Shown: piece by piece, positions 44,893 through 58,114 of the stretch | Numbering within the stretch: the stretch's first letter is position 1 | Layout of the letters: every line of letters starts with the position of its first letter | The notes under the pieces: generated by a model | Database searches by the model: none | The model's input: only the letters and a program-made list of their open reading frames with translations | Told to the model about the DNA's origin: nothing | Assembly (NCBI RefSeq): GCF_003989665.1 | Contig: NZ_RZIJ01000006.1 | Span: 1 to 64,000, forward strand | DNA: 64,000 nucleotides | DNA from: Azospirillum doebereinerae | GTDB taxonomy: Bacteria; Pseudomonadota; Alphaproteobacteria; Azospirillales; Azospirillaceae | Direction: 5' to 3' | Position numbers and translations under genes: made by a program

Positions 44893-45600
44893 ATGGTTGA
44901 GAAGAGTTCGTCGTCGCGTCCGGGCGGGCGTCAGGCCACGGTCCGCGTGAAGACCGCCGGCAAGCGCACGGAATCCTCCAAGCGCTGGCTGGAGCGGCAC
45001 CTGAACGACCCCTATGTGGCCGAGGCCACCAAGCGCGGCTACCGCTCGCGCGCCGCCTTCAAGCTGCTGCAACTGGACGAGAAGTTCCACCTGCTGGCGC
45101 CGGGCAAGCGCGTGGTCGATCTCGGCGCGGCGCCGGGCGGCTGGACGCAGATCGCGGTGGAAAAGGTGCAGTGCGCCAAAGAGGGCTGGAAGGTCGTCGG
45201 GCTGGACATCCTGCCGATGGATTCGGTGCCCGGCGCCACCATCATGCAGCAGGATTTCCTGGAGGAGGGCGCGTCGGCCCGCTTGAAGGAGGCGCTTGGC
45301 GGCCCGGCCGATCTGGTGCTGAGCGACATGGCGGCGCCGACCACCGGCCACCAGCAGACCGACCACCTGCGCATCGCGGCGCTGGCCGAGGCCGCCTACG
45401 ACTACGCCGAGGAGGTGCTGGCGCCGGGCGGGGCCTTCGTCGCCAAGCTGTTCCAGGGCGGGGCCGAGCGCGACCTGCTCGACCGGCTGAAACGCGACTT
45501 CGCGGTGGTCAAGCACGCCAAGCCGCCGGCCAGCCGGGCGGAATCGTCGGAGACCTACGTGGTCGCCACCGGGTTCCGGGGTGGCAACGCCAACGATTGA
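44893..45600 (+). CDS. rlmE: 23S rRNA 2'-O-ribose methyltransferase (U2552)
   Basis: 235 residues. SAM motif I is VVDLGAAPGGWTQIAVEK, and the catalytic K-D-K-E set is suggested by YRSRAAFKLLQLD (K), LSDMAAPTTGHQQTDH (D), GGAFVAKLFQGG (K) and SRAESSETYVVATGF (E). A basic N-terminal extension of ~30 residues is specific to alphaproteobacterial RlmE. It methylates U2552 of 23S rRNA late in 50S assembly. It lies between ppx/gppA and guaB on the same strand; guaB has its own promoter. Confidence 0.95.
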   Translation: MVEKSSSSRPGGRQATVRVKTAGKRTESSKRWLERHLNDPYVAEATKRGYRSRAAFKLLQLDEKFHLLAPGKRVVDLGAAPGGWTQIAVEKVQCAKEGWKVVGLDILPMDSVPGATIMQQDFLEEGASARLKEALGGPADLVLSDMAAPTTGHQQTDHLRIAALAEAAYDYAEEVLAPGGAFVAKLFQGGAERDLLDRLKRDFAVVKHAKPPASRAESSETYVVATGFRGGNAND

Positions 45601-45661
45601 CCTCACGGATAGTCTGCGGCGATTTCACGCCTTTGCATGACAGATGCTGTGTGCGCACGGG

Positions 45662-47200
<1,539 letters not shown>

Positions 47201-47243
47201 TCGCCGGTACTCAGCGTCGCTTCTGCAAAGCTGCTGGCTTTTG

Positions 47244-47387
47244 CCCTTCTCCCCTTGTGGGAGAAGGGTTGGGATGAGGGGTTATTTCGCCGAAGGCGAA
47301 AAGGATTTGCGCACCCCTCACCCCAACCCACGAAGCCTTACAATCGCCTCTGGCGCTTTCCGGCTTCGTCCCGCAAGGGGAGAGGGG
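47244..47387. repeat. REP-like palindromic repeat, copy A, split by a nested hairpin
   Basis: It shares the left arm CCCTTCTCCCCTTGTGGGAG and the inner ACCCCTCACCCCAACCC with the copy at 57971-58078. The right arm is interrupted by about 40 nt (47331-47368) bounded by CGAAGCC/GGCTTCG, itself a small hairpin. It lies between guaB and the convergent tautomerase gene. Confidence 0.75.
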
Positions 47388-47394
47388 CCGTTCC

Positions 47395-47583
47395 TCAATC
47401 CTTGTCCGACCACAGCACCCCGCCGCTGGCCCAGTCGCTCTTCTTCACGTCCTGGAAGATGATCTCCACCGCCGAGGGCGAGCAGCCGAGCACCGACACG
47501 GTGGCCTCGGTCAGCGCCTTGGCGTAGGCGCGCTTCTGCTCGGGGGTGCGGCCTTCGAAAAGCTGGATGTTCAGGGTCGGCAT
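47395..47583 (-). CDS. 4-oxalocrotonate tautomerase-family protein
   Basis: 62 residues, the usual single-subunit length. The catalytic Pro1 is exposed after Met removal (MPTLNIQLFEGRTPEQKRAY) and an Arg of the active site is expected in the first helix region. The C-terminal part is VEIIFQDVKKSDWASGG. The family tautomerises unsaturated keto-acids or isomerises small molecules; the substrate is unknown. It is next to pncC on the same strand (27-nt gap) but in a different functional class. Confidence 0.9.
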   Translation of the reverse strand: MPTLNIQLFEGRTPEQKRAYAKALTEATVSVLGCSPSAVEIIFQDVKKSDWASGGVLWSDKD

Positions 47584-47610
47584 CGTGGTCGTTCCTCCTG
47601 ATGTTTTGAT

Positions 47611-48114
47611 TCAACGGATGCTGGTGGTGGGCCGGGCGGTGCGCAGCCGTTCCAGCGCCGCCTGCACGGTCGCCATCCGCACCGCGTCGCGGTCGCCGGG
47701 GAAGGTGTATTCCTTGGCCTTGGCCGAGCCGCCGCGCACGGCCGTCGCGATGTAGACCCGGCCGACCGGCTTCTCGGCCGAGCCGCCGCCCGGACCGGCG
47801 ACCCCCGTCACCGCCACCGTCACGTCGGCGCGCGAGCGCGCCAGCGCGCCGACCGCCATGGCGACGGCGACCTCCGGGCTGACGGCGCCATGGGCGTGCA
47901 GCAGGCTGGCCGGGACCCGCAGCATCTCGGTCTTGGCGATGTTGGTGTAGGTGACGAAGCCGCGATCCACCACCTTGGACGAGCCGGCGATGTCGGTCAG
48001 CGCCCCGGCGATCAGGCCGCCGGTGCAGGATTCCGCCGTCGCCACCATGTAGCCGGCCAGCCCGTATTCGGCCAGCGTCTGGGCGGCGAGGTCGCGGATG
48101 GTGTCGGAGAACAT
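47611..48114 (-). CDS. pncC: nicotinamide-nucleotide amidase (CinA C-terminal domain)
   Basis: 167 residues, a stand-alone CinA_C domain. The active-site motif is TAESCTGGLIAGALTDIAG (Ser and Thr), followed by VSPEVAVAMAVGA and VTGVAGPGGGSAEKPVG, the conserved glycine-rich loop. It deamidates NMN to NaMN in pyridine-nucleotide recycling. The order ispDF-pncC on one strand (76-nt gap) is common in Alphaproteobacteria. Confidence 0.92.
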   Translation of the reverse strand: MFSDTIRDLAAQTLAEYGLAGYMVATAESCTGGLIAGALTDIAGSSKVVDRGFVTYTNIAKTEMLRVPASLLHAHGAVSPEVAVAMAVGALARSRADVTVAVTGVAGPGGGSAEKPVGRVYIATAVRGGSAKAKEYTFPGDRDAVRMATVQAALERLRTARPTTSIR

Positions 48115-48190
48115 CGGCTCGGTCTCTCCCGGAAGGTCGCGCGTGCGGTGCCGGATTGTAACCCGGCCACCGTTTGTCCTGAAAGCCGGC

Positions 48191-49348
48191 TTATCCCGGA
48201 AGCCGGATGGTCGCGACCGCCTGGGCGGCGATGCCCTCGCCCCGGCCGGTGAAGCCCAGCCGTTCCGTCGTCGTCGCCTTCACGCTGACGCGGTCGGGCG
48301 CGATGCCGAGGATCTCGGCGATGCGGGCGGCCATCGCCTCGCGGTGCGGCCCGACCTTGGGGCGTTCGCAGATGATGGTGACGTCGGTGTGGGCGATCAC
48401 CCCGCCGCGTTCGGCGACCAGGCCGGCGGCGTGGCGCAGGAACGTGGCGCTGTCGGCGCCGCGCCATTGCGGGTCGCTGGGCGGGAAGTGGCTGCCGATG
48501 TCGCCGGCCGCCAGCGCGCCCAAAATGGCGTCGGTCAGCGCGTGCAGGCCGACGTCGGCGTCGGAATGCCCCTCCAAGCCGTGGCTGTGCGGCACCCGCA
48601 GCCCGCAGAGCGTCACGAAATCGCCCTCGGTGAAGCGGTGGACATCGAACCCGGTCCCGGTCCGGACGTCGCCCAGCGTGGACAGGACGGCGCGCGTGGC
48701 GCGGGTGAGGTCGTCGGGGGTCGTCACCTTGAAATTCTCCTCGTTCGCGGGCACCAAGGCGACCGCCAGCCCGGCCCGCTCGGCGACCGCCGCGTCGTCG
48801 GTCAACGCCAGCCCGGCGGCGGAGCGGTGCGCCGCCAGGATCTCGGGAAAGCGGAAGCCCTGCGGGGTCTGCGCCCGCCACAGGGACTCGCGGTCGACCG
48901 TGGCGGCGACCGTGCCGTCCCGGCCGCGTTTCAGCGTGTCGGCCACCGGGACGGCGGCGATGGCGCCCGGCGTGCCGTCCAGCGCCGCGACCACCGCCGC
49001 GATCGTCGCCGCGTCGATCAGCGGGCGGGCGGCGTCGTGGATCAGCACGCGCCCGCAGCCGCCCCGGGCGGCCAGCGCCTCCAGCCCGTTGCGCACCGAG
49101 TCCTGGCGGGTCGCGCCGCCCGTCACCGGCTCCGGCAGGTCGAGCCCGGCGACGGCCGCGTCGTACAGGTCGCGCCACGCCGGATCGATCACCACTTGGA
49201 CCCCGGTCACCAGCGGATGCCGCAGGAACGCCTCCACCGTACGGCGCAGGATGGGCTTTCCGGCGAGATCGAGATATTGTTTGGGGCGTTCGGCCCCGAA
49301 ACGCTGGCCGGTGCCTCCGGCGACGATCAGGGCTATGCAGGTGGTCAT
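48191..49348 (-). CDS. ispDF: bifunctional MEP-pathway enzyme IspD-IspF
   Basis: 385 residues from ATG 49348. The IspD half (~1-225) has [20 protein letters not shown] (CTP site), DAARPLI and [11 protein letters not shown]. The IspF half (~228-385) has GTGFDVHRF (zinc Asp/His), [20 protein letters not shown] and [17 protein letters not shown]. The fusion, typical of Alphaproteobacteria and Epsilonproteobacteria, catalyses CDP-ME formation and MEcPP cyclisation in isoprenoid synthesis. It is divergent from the CcsA/YpjD gene. Confidence 0.96.
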   Translation of the reverse strand: MTTCIALIVAGGTGQRFGAERPKQYLDLAGKPILRRTVEAFLRHPLVTGVQVVIDPAWRDLYDAAVAGLDLPEPVTGGATRQDSVRNGLEALAARGGCGRVLIHDAARPLIDAATIAAVVAALDGTPGAIAAVPVADTLKRGRDGTVAATVDRESLWRAQTPQGFRFPEILAAHRSAAGLALTDDAAVAERAGLAVALVPANEENFKVTTPDDLTRATRAVLSTLGDVRTGTGFDVHRFTEGDFVTLCGLRVPHSHGLEGHSDADVGLHALTDAILGALAAGDIGSHFPPSDPQWRGADSATFLRHAAGLVAERGGVIAHTDVTIICERPKVGPHREAMAARIAEILGIAPDRVSVKATTTERLGFTGRGEGIAAQAVATIRLPG

Positions 49349-49505
49349 GGCGTGAACCGTAAAGGGATGCGTCAAGGACACTTGACGGAAGCGCGCCGGA
49401 GCCTAGCCTGTCGCCGTGGTTCCGCCAAGACCCGCGACCCGGCCTTTCCTGCCCCGCGCAGGAGGCCGGGCGCCGGCAGCGGGAAACGGGAGTACACTCG
49501 CCTTC

Positions 49506-50336
49506 ATGTCGCAGAATTTTCTTTTGAGCCTTACGGCGCTGCTGTCGCTGTTGCCGGCATCGGTCTATCCCTACCGCCGCATGGGCGGGCAGGGGACGGA
49601 CGGGCGGACGCGGGCCTTCTGGGGCGCCCTGCTGCTCGCCGCCGCCGGTCCCGGCATGTGGGCGATTCTCCAGGTCGCCGGGCAGTGGCAGACCGGCTTC
49701 TCCACCGCGCTGTGGGTGACGGTCGCCGCCTGCATGGCGCTGTTCCTGGGATTCAGCGCGCTGCACCGGACGGCGTGGCGGCTGGCGCCGTTGCTGCTGC
49801 CCTATCTGCTGGCGGTCGGGGCGCTGGCGACCCTGACCGAGGACGCGCGCGCCCCGGTGCTGCGCGGCGGCGCGCCGGGGATCTGGATCGACCTCCACAT
49901 CGCCATCTCGGTCTTCACCTATGCCCTGCTGACGCTGAGCGCGGTGGCCTCGCTCGCCGCCTTTCTTCAGGAGCGCGCGCTGAAGACCAAGACGCCGACG
50001 CCGCTGACCCGCTTCCTGCCCCCGGTGGCGGAGAGCGAGCGTTTGCAGGTCGCCTTGCTGGTCGCGTCGGAGGTGGTGCTGGGCGCCGGCTTGGCGACCG
50101 GCATGGCGGTGCTGCATTTCGAGCAGGGCTTGGCTTTCCGCGTCGATCACAAGACTCTGCTGTCGCTGGCGACCTTCGTGGTGGTGGGTGTGCTGCTGAT
50201 CGCGCAGTTCCGGGTCGGCATGCGCGGGCGCACGGCGGCACGGCTGGTGCTGATTGCCTATCTGCTGCTCACGCTCGCCTATCCCGGCGTGAAATTCGTC
50301 TCCAACGTTCTGGTTGGCAACCCGGGTTGGACCTGA
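49506..50336 (+). CDS. CcsA/YpjD-type inner-membrane protein (cytochrome c assembly family)
   Basis: 276 residues from ATG 49506, with about eight TM helices. The segment IWIDLHIAISVFTYALLTLS contains the conserved family His, and FEQGLAFRVDHKTLLSLATF the second. It matches the CytC_asm/CcsA domain but lacks a clear tryptophan-rich WWD motif, as in YpjD/CorE-like proteins whose role in haem delivery is unproven. It lies upstream of dusB with a 140-nt gap containing a candidate promoter. Confidence 0.85.
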   Translation: MSQNFLLSLTALLSLLPASVYPYRRMGGQGTDGRTRAFWGALLLAAAGPGMWAILQVAGQWQTGFSTALWVTVAACMALFLGFSALHRTAWRLAPLLLPYLLAVGALATLTEDARAPVLRGGAPGIWIDLHIAISVFTYALLTLSAVASLAAFLQERALKTKTPTPLTRFLPPVAESERLQVALLVASEVVLGAGLATGMAVLHFEQGLAFRVDHKTLLSLATFVVVGVLLIAQFRVGMRGRTAARLVLIAYLLLTLAYPGVKFVSNVLVGNPGWT

Positions 50337-50395
50337 TCGCTTCGCGTGTGCATCCCTTCAAATCGTGCTGAACCCGAGCGATTCGGCCTTCGCGC

Positions 50396-50425
50396 TTGCA
50401 CATTGGCGCATCGCCGTGGTAAGCT
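50396..50425 (+). promoter_or_regulatory. predicted promoter of the dusB-ntrBC operon
   Basis: TTGCAC (50396-50401) and TAAGCT (50420-50425) with 18-nt spacing, 52 nt upstream of the dusB start. Assigned by pattern only. Confidence 0.4.
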
Positions 50426-50476
50426 GCACAAAATCTCATCACATTGACTGTTTGCCCATCGCATGGGCAGGTGCGA

Positions 50477-51463
50477 ATGACCATAAAAATTGGTTCGATC
50501 ACGCTCGCCGGCCCGGTGATTCTGGCGCCCATGTCGGGCGTCACCGATCTGCCGTTCCGCCGCCTGGTGAAGCGCGCCGGCTGCGGCCTCGTGGTGTCGG
50601 AGATGGTCGCCAGCACGGCGATGGTCCGCGAGAACCGCCAGACCCTGCGCATGGTACAGACGGAACCCGAAGAATTCCCGATGGCCGTCCAGCTCGCCGG
50701 CTGCGAGTCCGCCGTGATGGCCGAGGCCGCGAAGCTGAACGAGGATCGCGGCGCCGCCCTCGTCGACATCAACTTCGGCTGCCCGGTGAAGAAAGTGGTG
50801 AACGGCCACGCCGGCTCCGCCCTGATGCGGGACGAGATCCACGCGGCGCGCATCCTGGAGGCCACCGTCAAGGCGGTGGGCATCCCGGTGACGCTGAAGA
50901 TGCGCACCGGCTGGGACGAGACCAACCGCAACGCCCCGACCCTGGCGCGGATCGCGCAGGAGTGCGGCATCCGGATGGTGACGGTCCACGGCCGCACCCG
51001 GAACCAGTTCTACACCGGCTCCGCCGACTGGAGCTTCGTCCGCAGCGTGAAGGAGTCGGTGTCGATCCCGGTGGTCGTCAACGGCGACATCACGAGCCTC
51101 GAGGACGTGGACCGCGCGCTGGCCGAATCCGGCGCCGACGGCGTGATGATCGGGCGCGGCGCCTACGGGCGCCCCTGGTTTCCGTCGCAGGTCATGCACC
51201 ACCTCGCCACCGGCGAGCGGCTGCCCGACCCGTCGCTGGAAGAGCAGCGCGACACGCTGCTGGAGCATTTCGACAGCATGCTGACCCATTATGGCGCCGA
51301 TGGCGGCCTGCGCGTCGCGCGCAAGCACGTCTCCTGGTACTCGACCGGCCTGCGCGGCTCGAACGAGTTCCGCCAGGAGGTGAACCGGATGGGCGACCCC
51401 GACGCGGTGCGCCGTCACATCCGGGCGTTCTACGACCCGGCAATCGAAAGGATGGCCGCCTGA
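50477..51463 (+). CDS. dusB: tRNA-dihydrouridine synthase B (NifR3)
   Basis: 328 residues from ATG 50477. The FMN-binding TIM barrel begins [20 protein letters not shown]. The catalytic Cys is in [20 protein letters not shown], and [17 protein letters not shown] with VVVNGDI and [13 protein letters not shown] close the FMN site. It reduces U17-type positions of tRNA. In Alphaproteobacteria this gene (nifR3) is the first of the nifR3-ntrB-ntrC operon, as here; the stop overlaps the ntrB start by 1 nt. Confidence 0.96.
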   Translation: MTIKIGSITLAGPVILAPMSGVTDLPFRRLVKRAGCGLVVSEMVASTAMVRENRQTLRMVQTEPEEFPMAVQLAGCESAVMAEAAKLNEDRGAALVDINFGCPVKKVVNGHAGSALMRDEIHAARILEATVKAVGIPVTLKMRTGWDETNRNAPTLARIAQECGIRMVTVHGRTRNQFYTGSADWSFVRSVKESVSIPVVVNGDITSLEDVDRALAESGADGVMIGRGAYGRPWFPSQVMHHLATGERLPDPSLEEQRDTLLEHFDSMLTHYGADGGLRVARKHVSWYSTGLRGSNEFRQEVNRMGDPDAVRRHIRAFYDPAIERMAA

Positions 51464-52643
51464 TGGATTCCGTGCCCACCGCCACCCCGCCGCGTGGCCG
51501 ATCCCGGTCCTCCGGAGCCGCCCGGCTGCCCAAGGTCGACGCCTCCATGGTGCTCAACGGGCTGCCCGACCCGGTCCTGGTGGTGGACGGGGGCGGCGAG
51601 ATCCGCTTCGTCAACGCGGAAGCGCAGGAGTTCTTCGACCTGTCCTCCAGCGCCATGGAAGGCATGCCGCTGACCGAGCTTCTGCCGCCCGACAGCCCGG
51701 TGATGGGGCTGATCGAGCAGGTGCGGCGCGGCAGCCGCCGGGTCTCGCAGGAGGGCGTGATCATCGACACGCCGCGCATCGGCCCGCACCACGTGACGGT
51801 GCAGGTCGCCGGCATGGGCGATCCGGCCGACCACATGCTGCTGACGATCCACGAGCGCTCCATCGCCCGCAAGATCGACAAGTCCCTGACCCACCGCCAC
51901 GCCGCGCGCTCGGTCACCGCGATGGCGGCGATGCTGGCGCATGAGGTCAAGAACCCGCTGTCGGGCATCCGGGGCGCCGCCCAGCTTCTGGAGGAGAACG
52001 CCCACGAGCAGGACCGGGTGCTGACCCGGCTGATCTGCGACGAGGCCGACCGCATCGTCGCGCTGGTCAACCGGATGGAGGTGTTCTCCGACGAGCGCCC
52101 GCTGGAGCGCAGCGACGTGAACATCCACACGGTGCTGGAGCATGTCCGCAACGTGGCCCAGAGCGGGTTTGCCCGAAAAATACGCTTTATCGAGCGCTAC
52201 GACCCGTCTCTGCCTGCGGTTTACGGCAATCGCGACCAACTTGTGCAGGTTTTCCTGAACCTGATTAAAAATGCGGCAGAAGCTGCCCCCGAAAAGGGCG
52301 GCGAGATCACGCTGACCACCGCCTACCAGCACGGCGTCCGCATGGCGCTGCCGGGCGGGGACACCCGCCTGCATCTGCCGTTGCAGGTCTCCGTCCAAGA
52401 TAACGGCGACGGCATTCCCGAAGACTTGCAGACGAACCTGTTCGACCCGTTCGTGACCAGCAAGGTGAACGGGACTGGCCTTGGTCTTGCATTGGTGGCG
52501 AAACTCATCGGCGACCATGGCGGAACCATCGAGTTCGACAGCCAGCCGCGCCGAACCGTCTTCAAGGTGTCGCTGCCCATGTATGATGAATCGCAGAACT
52601 CTCAGAACATTGTGCGGGCCAAAGGCGGTCGGGGAACTCGTTG

Positions 52644-52644
<1 letters not shown>
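51463..52644 (+). CDS. ntrB: nitrogen-regulation sensor histidine kinase NtrB (GlnL)
   Basis: 393 residues, cytoplasmic (no TM). A PAS domain (~28-130, [20 protein letters not shown]) precedes the HisKA phosphoacceptor His in [20 protein letters not shown]. The HATPase has [15 protein letters not shown] (N), [10 protein letters not shown] (G1) and [18 protein letters not shown] (G2). It phosphorylates NtrC under nitrogen limitation and is switched off by PII (GlnB/GlnZ). TGATG overlaps join it to dusB and, at the 3' end, to ntrC. Confidence 0.96.
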
Positions 52645-54089
<1,445 letters not shown>

Positions 54090-54102
54090 ACGGTCCTCGA
54101 AT

Positions 54103-54139
54103 CCCCGCGCGGAAACCACAGCGGGGCCGTGCTTTTTTT
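54103..54139 (+). terminator. intrinsic terminator after ntrC
   Basis: Stem CCCCGC (54103-54108) with GCGGGG (54121-54126), then T7 at 54133-54139. A 12-bp inverted repeat GACAGGCCAGCC / GGCTGGCCTGTC (54142-54153, 54182-54193) follows immediately. It separates dusB-ntrBC from ntrYX. Confidence 0.7.
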
Positions 54140-54269
54140 GTGACAGGCCAGCCAACCCTCGCCAATCGTCAAGGGCAGGCCGGCTGGCCTGTCCGAAAGG
54201 CAGAGCGGTTGCCGCTTGGCAGTGCGGCAACAGAGGTGTATCTTTCCGGCAACAGATAAGCGCCGGATC

Positions 54270-56570
54270 ATGTCGTCAGCCACCGAAACCTCCACACCCC
54301 TGTGGCAACAGTTCCTCCGTTGGTCGGCCCGAGTCGGGCTGACCAAGCGGCTGGCCTTCGCCCTGTCGCTGGCGGCGCTGGCCGCCGGTTTCGCGACCTA
54401 CGCCGCGATGACGGAAAGCGCGCCCTTCGGCCAGTCGAACCCGCGCACGGTGACGCTGCTGCTGACGCTCGATCTCGCGTTGCTGCTGACGCTGGGCGTG
54501 CTGATCTCGCGGCGCATCGTCGGCATCTGGATCGGGCGGCGGCGCGGGCTGGCGGGGTCGCGGCTGCACACGCGGCTGGTGCTGGTGTTCAGCCTGCTGG
54601 CGGTGGCCCCGGCCATCATCATGGCGGTCTTCTCCACCGTGTTCTTCTACGTCGGCGTCCAGAGCTGGTTCAGCGACCGGGTGCGCACGGCGGTCAACGA
54701 ATCCCTGGCGGTCGCCAGCGCCTACCTGCACGAGCACCAGCAGAACATCCGCGCCGACGCGCTGGCGATGGCGAACGACCTGTCGCAGGAAACCCGGCTG
54801 ACCAGCGAGCGTTTCGAGCAGATCGTCAACACCCAGGCGATGCTGCGCGCCCTGTCCGAGGCCATCGTCTTCAACGGGACCACCGGCGCCATCATGGCGC
54901 GGTCCGGCTACACCTTCACCCTCGAATTCGACCCGATCCCGGACGACAAGCTGCAGACCGCCCGCCGTGGCGAAGTCGCGCTGATCATCAGCGAGAACGA
55001 CGACCGCGTGCGCGCCCTGGTCAGCCTGGACCGGATGACCGACACCTTCCTCTACGTCGGCCGCATGGTGGAACCGCGCGTGCTGTCGCACATGGCGTCG
55101 GCCGAGGGCGCGGTGAAGGAATACGCCGCCCTGGAGAACCAGCGCGGCAGCCTGCAGATCACCTTCACGCTGATCTTCCTGGTGGTGGCGCTGCTGCTGC
55201 TGCTGGCGGCGGTGTGGGCCGGGCTGAACTTCGCGACGCGGCTGGCGCGTCCCATCAGCGCGCTGATCGGCGCCGCCGAGCGGGTGCGGGCCGGCGACCT
55301 GACGGTCCGCGTGTCGGAGCCGCCGGGCGAGGACGAGTTCGTCCTGCTGTCGCGCGCCTTCAACCGCATGACCACCGAGATCGAGGGCCAGCGGCGCGAG
55401 CTTCTGTCCACCAACCGGTTGCTCGACGAGCGGCGGCGCTTCACCGAGACGGTGCTGTCGGGCGTGTCGGCCGGCGTGCTGGGGCTGGACGCCGACGGTT
55501 TCATCAACCTGCCGAACCTGTCGGCGGCGCGGCTGCTGGGCGTCGACGATCCCGACACGCTGATCGGCCGCTCGCTGGCCGATCTGTCGCCGGAGATGGC
55601 CGAGCTGCTGGAGAACGCGCCCAAGCGGCCGGGCCGGGTGGTGCAGGACCAGATCCAGATCCGCCGGCCGGGCAAGACCACCCTGACCCTGCTGGTCCGC
55701 ATCGCGGCGGAAGGGCGGGGCGGCGAGGTGCGCGGTTTCGTCGTGACCTTCGACGACATCACCGAGCTGGCGTCGGCCCAGCGCAAGGCCGCCTGGGCCG
55801 ACGTGGCCCGCCGCATCGCCCACGAGATCAAGAACCCGCTGACGCCGATCCAGCTCTCCGCCGAGCGCCTGCGCCGGAAGTACCTGAAGGAGATCACCAG
55901 CGACACCGAGGTCTTCACCATGTGCACGGACACAATCGTCCGGCAGGTGGACGACATCCGGCGCATGGTGGACGAGTTCTCGGCCTTCGCGCGCATGCCG
56001 CAGCCGGTGATGAAGCCCTGCAACGTCAACGATCTGGTCCGGCAGGCGGTGTTCCTGCAATCCAGCGCGCATGCGGGCAAGATCCGTTACGAGCCGAAAC
56101 TGCCGTCCGGCCCGCTGACGATCGCCTGCGACAGCCGGCAGATTTCGCAAGCCCTGACCAACCTGTTGCAGAACGCCGCCGACGCCATCGAGGGGCGGCC
56201 AACCCCGGCCGACGGATCGGAACTGCCGCCGGGCGAGATCGCCATCGCAGTGACGGGCGACGCCGACGCGGTGACCGTCACCGTCGAGGACAACGGCAAG
56301 GGCCTGCCGACCGACGAGCAGCGCGACCGGTTGACCGAACCCTATGTGACGACGCGGGCCAAGGGCACCGGCCTCGGGCTCGCCATCGTCAAGAAGATCA
56401 TGGAGGACCATGGCGGCGTGTTGACCCTGGAGGACCGCGAAGGCGGCGGCGGGGCGCGCGTGACCTTGGTGATTCCGCACCCCATTGCGGCCGCGGCGGA
56501 TGCCGGCGGGCGCGACGACAGGCCGGCGGAGACCGGCGGAGAGACGAGGCAGGCAGCCCATGGCGCATGA
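54270..56570 (+). CDS. ntrY: membrane sensor histidine kinase NtrY
   Basis: 766 residues from ATG 54270. Three TM helices lie near the N-terminus (~30-120), then a periplasmic region of about 150 residues and a fourth TM (~305-330). HAMP ([20 protein letters not shown]), PAS ([20 protein letters not shown]), HisKA ([20 protein letters not shown]) and HATPase ([30 protein letters not shown]) follow. The NtrYX pair cross-talks with NtrBC and has also been linked to redox/oxygen sensing in relatives. It overlaps ntrX by 11 nt and follows a terminator, so it has its own promoter, probably within 54140-54269. Confidence 0.95.
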   Translation: MSSATETSTPLWQQFLRWSARVGLTKRLAFALSLAALAAGFATYAAMTESAPFGQSNPRTVTLLLTLDLALLLTLGVLISRRIVGIWIGRRRGLAGSRLHTRLVLVFSLLAVAPAIIMAVFSTVFFYVGVQSWFSDRVRTAVNESLAVASAYLHEHQQNIRADALAMANDLSQETRLTSERFEQIVNTQAMLRALSEAIVFNGTTGAIMARSGYTFTLEFDPIPDDKLQTARRGEVALIISENDDRVRALVSLDRMTDTFLYVGRMVEPRVLSHMASAEGAVKEYAALENQRGSLQITFTLIFLVVALLLLLAAVWAGLNFATRLARPISALIGAAERVRAGDLTVRVSEPPGEDEFVLLSRAFNRMTTEIEGQRRELLSTNRLLDERRRFTETVLSGVSAGVLGLDADGFINLPNLSAARLLGVDDPDTLIGRSLADLSPEMAELLENAPKRPGRVVQDQIQIRRPGKTTLTLLVRIAAEGRGGEVRGFVVTFDDITELASAQRKAAWADVARRIAHEIKNPLTPIQLSAERLRRKYLKEITSDTEVFTMCTDTIVRQVDDIRRMVDEFSAFARMPQPVMKPCNVNDLVRQAVFLQSSAHAGKIRYEPKLPSGPLTIACDSRQISQALTNLLQNAADAIEGRPTPADGSELPPGEIAIAVTGDADAVTVTVEDNGKGLPTDEQRDRLTEPYVTTRAKGTGLGLAIVKKIMEDHGGVLTLEDREGGGGARVTLVIPHPIAAAADAGGRDDRPAETGGETRQAAHGA

Positions 56571-57960
56571 CATTCTGGTCGTCGACGACGAAGCCGACAT
56601 CCGGATGCTGATCACCGGCATCCTGAACGACGAAGGCATCAAGACCCGCGAGGCGGCGGACGCCGATCAGGCCTTCGCGCAGGTCGCGGCGCGGCGGCCC
56701 AGCCTGGTCGTGCTCGACATCTGGCTCCAGGGCAGCCGGCTGGACGGGTTGCAGATCCTCGAACAGTTGATGCGCGACCACGCCAACCTGCCGGTCATCA
56801 TGATCTCGGGCCACGGCAACATCGAGACCGCCGTCCAGGCGATCAAGGTCGGCGCCTACGACTTCATCGAGAAGCCCTTCAAGTCCGACCGCCTGCTGCT
56901 GATGGTCGAGCGCGCCATCGAGGCGTCGCGGCTGAAGCGCGAGAACCAGGAGCTGAAGCTGCGCGCCGGCGGCGACGCCGAGCTGATCGGCCGCTCCTCC
57001 TCGGTCAACCAGGTGCGCCAGAGCATCGAGAAGGTCGCCCCCACCGGCAGCCGCGTGCTGATCACCGGCCCGGCCGGCTCCGGCAAGGAGGTGGTGGCCC
57101 GGCTGATCCACGCCCGCTCGCGGCGCAACACCGGCCCCTTCGTCGGGCTGAACTGCGCCACCATGCGGCCGGAACGGCTGGAGATGGAGCTGTTCGGCAC
57201 CGAGGCCGGGATCGACGGCATGGGCCGCAAGATCGGCACCTTCGAGCAGGCCCATGGCGGCACCCTGCTGCTCGACGAGGTCGCCGACATGCCGCTGGAG
57301 ACCCAGGGCAAGATCGTCCGGGCGCTGCAGGAACAGGTGTTCGAGCGGGTCGGCGGCGGCCAGCGGGTCGAGGTGGACGTCCGCGTGATCGCCACCTCCA
57401 ACCGCGACCTGCAATCGGAGATCGAGCAGGGGCGTTTCCGTCAGGACCTGTTCTATCGCTTGTCGGTGGTGCCGATCCGCGTGCCGTCGCTCGCCGAGCG
57501 GCGCGAGGACATCCCGTTCCTGGCCCGCCACTTCATGCAGCGCTCGGCCGAGGCGTCGGGCCTGCCGATCCGCGAGTTCGGCGAGGACGCGATGGCGGCG
57601 CTCCAGGCCTACGACTGGCCGGGCAACGTGCGCCAGCTGCGCAACGTGGTGGACTGGCTGCTGATCATGGCGCAGGGCGACCCGAAGGAGCCGATCCGCG
57701 CCGACACCCTGCCGCCGGAGATCGGCGCCATCACCCCCACCGTCCTGAAATGGGACAAGGGCGGCGAGATCATGGGCCTGCCGCTGCGCGAGGCGCGCGA
57801 GGTGTTCGAGCGCGAGTATCTGCTGGCCCAGGTGACCCGCTTCGGCGGCAACATCTCCCGCACCGCGTCCTTCGTCGGCATGGAGCGCTCGGCCCTGCAC
57901 CGCAAGCTGAAGTCGCTGGGTGTCCACGGCAGCGAGAAGGGCAAGCTGTTCATCGAGTGA
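56560..57960 (+). CDS. ntrX: response regulator NtrX (sigma54-like AAA+ family without GAFTGA)
   Basis: 466 residues from ATG 56560. The receiver has [13 protein letters not shown] and the phosphoacceptor Asp in [14 protein letters not shown]. The AAA+ domain has Walker [12 protein letters not shown] and Walker [13 protein letters not shown], but the GAFTGA loop is replaced by [18 protein letters not shown], so it should not contact sigma54; this is a known alphaproteobacterial NtrX trait. The C-terminal Fis-like HTH ([20 protein letters not shown]) is intact. It likely regulates sigma70-type promoters. A REP-like palindrome begins 10 nt after the stop. Confidence 0.95.
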   Translation: MAHDILVVDDEADIRMLITGILNDEGIKTREAADADQAFAQVAARRPSLVVLDIWLQGSRLDGLQILEQLMRDHANLPVIMISGHGNIETAVQAIKVGAYDFIEKPFKSDRLLLMVERAIEASRLKRENQELKLRAGGDAELIGRSSSVNQVRQSIEKVAPTGSRVLITGPAGSGKEVVARLIHARSRRNTGPFVGLNCATMRPERLEMELFGTEAGIDGMGRKIGTFEQAHGGTLLLDEVADMPLETQGKIVRALQEQVFERVGGGQRVEVDVRVIATSNRDLQSEIEQGRFRQDLFYRLSVVPIRVPSLAERREDIPFLARHFMQRSAEASGLPIREFGEDAMAALQAYDWPGNVRQLRNVVDWLLIMAQGDPKEPIRADTLPPEIGAITPTVLKWDKGGEIMGLPLREAREVFEREYLLAQVTRFGGNISRTASFVGMERSALHRKLKSLGVHGSEKGKLFIE

Positions 57961-57970
57961 TAAAGTAAAG

Positions 57971-58078
57971 CCCTTCTCCCCTTGTGGGAGAAGGGTTTGG
58001 GATGAGGGGTATTCCGCCGAAGGCGGAAAGGGTTGCGTACCCCTCACCCCAACCCCTCTCCCACAAGGGGAGAAGGGC
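57971..58078. repeat. REP-like palindromic repeat, copy B (long hairpin)
   Basis: The arms at 57971-58011 and 58038-58078 are nearly self-complementary over about 40 nt (CCCTTCTCCCCTTGTGGGAG on the left). A small inner hairpin TCCGCC/GGCGGA lies between them. It is related to the copy at 47244. It sits between ntrX and the HAD gene and could attenuate readthrough. Confidence 0.8.
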
Positions 58079-58114
58079 TTTGAGGTATTGACTTGGCTTT
58101 CCCGGAGTTCCCCC

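Noticed and set aside
50397..50430. Possible NtrC-binding repeats (TGCAC...GCGCA, CTGCAC) in the dusB promoter.
   Set aside because: The half-site spacing does not fit the NtrC consensus; the match is to four or five bases only.
54208..54240. Possible sigma54 promoter (TTGGCAGTGCGGCAAC) upstream of ntrY.
   Set aside because: The GG and GC elements are not 10 nt apart as required.
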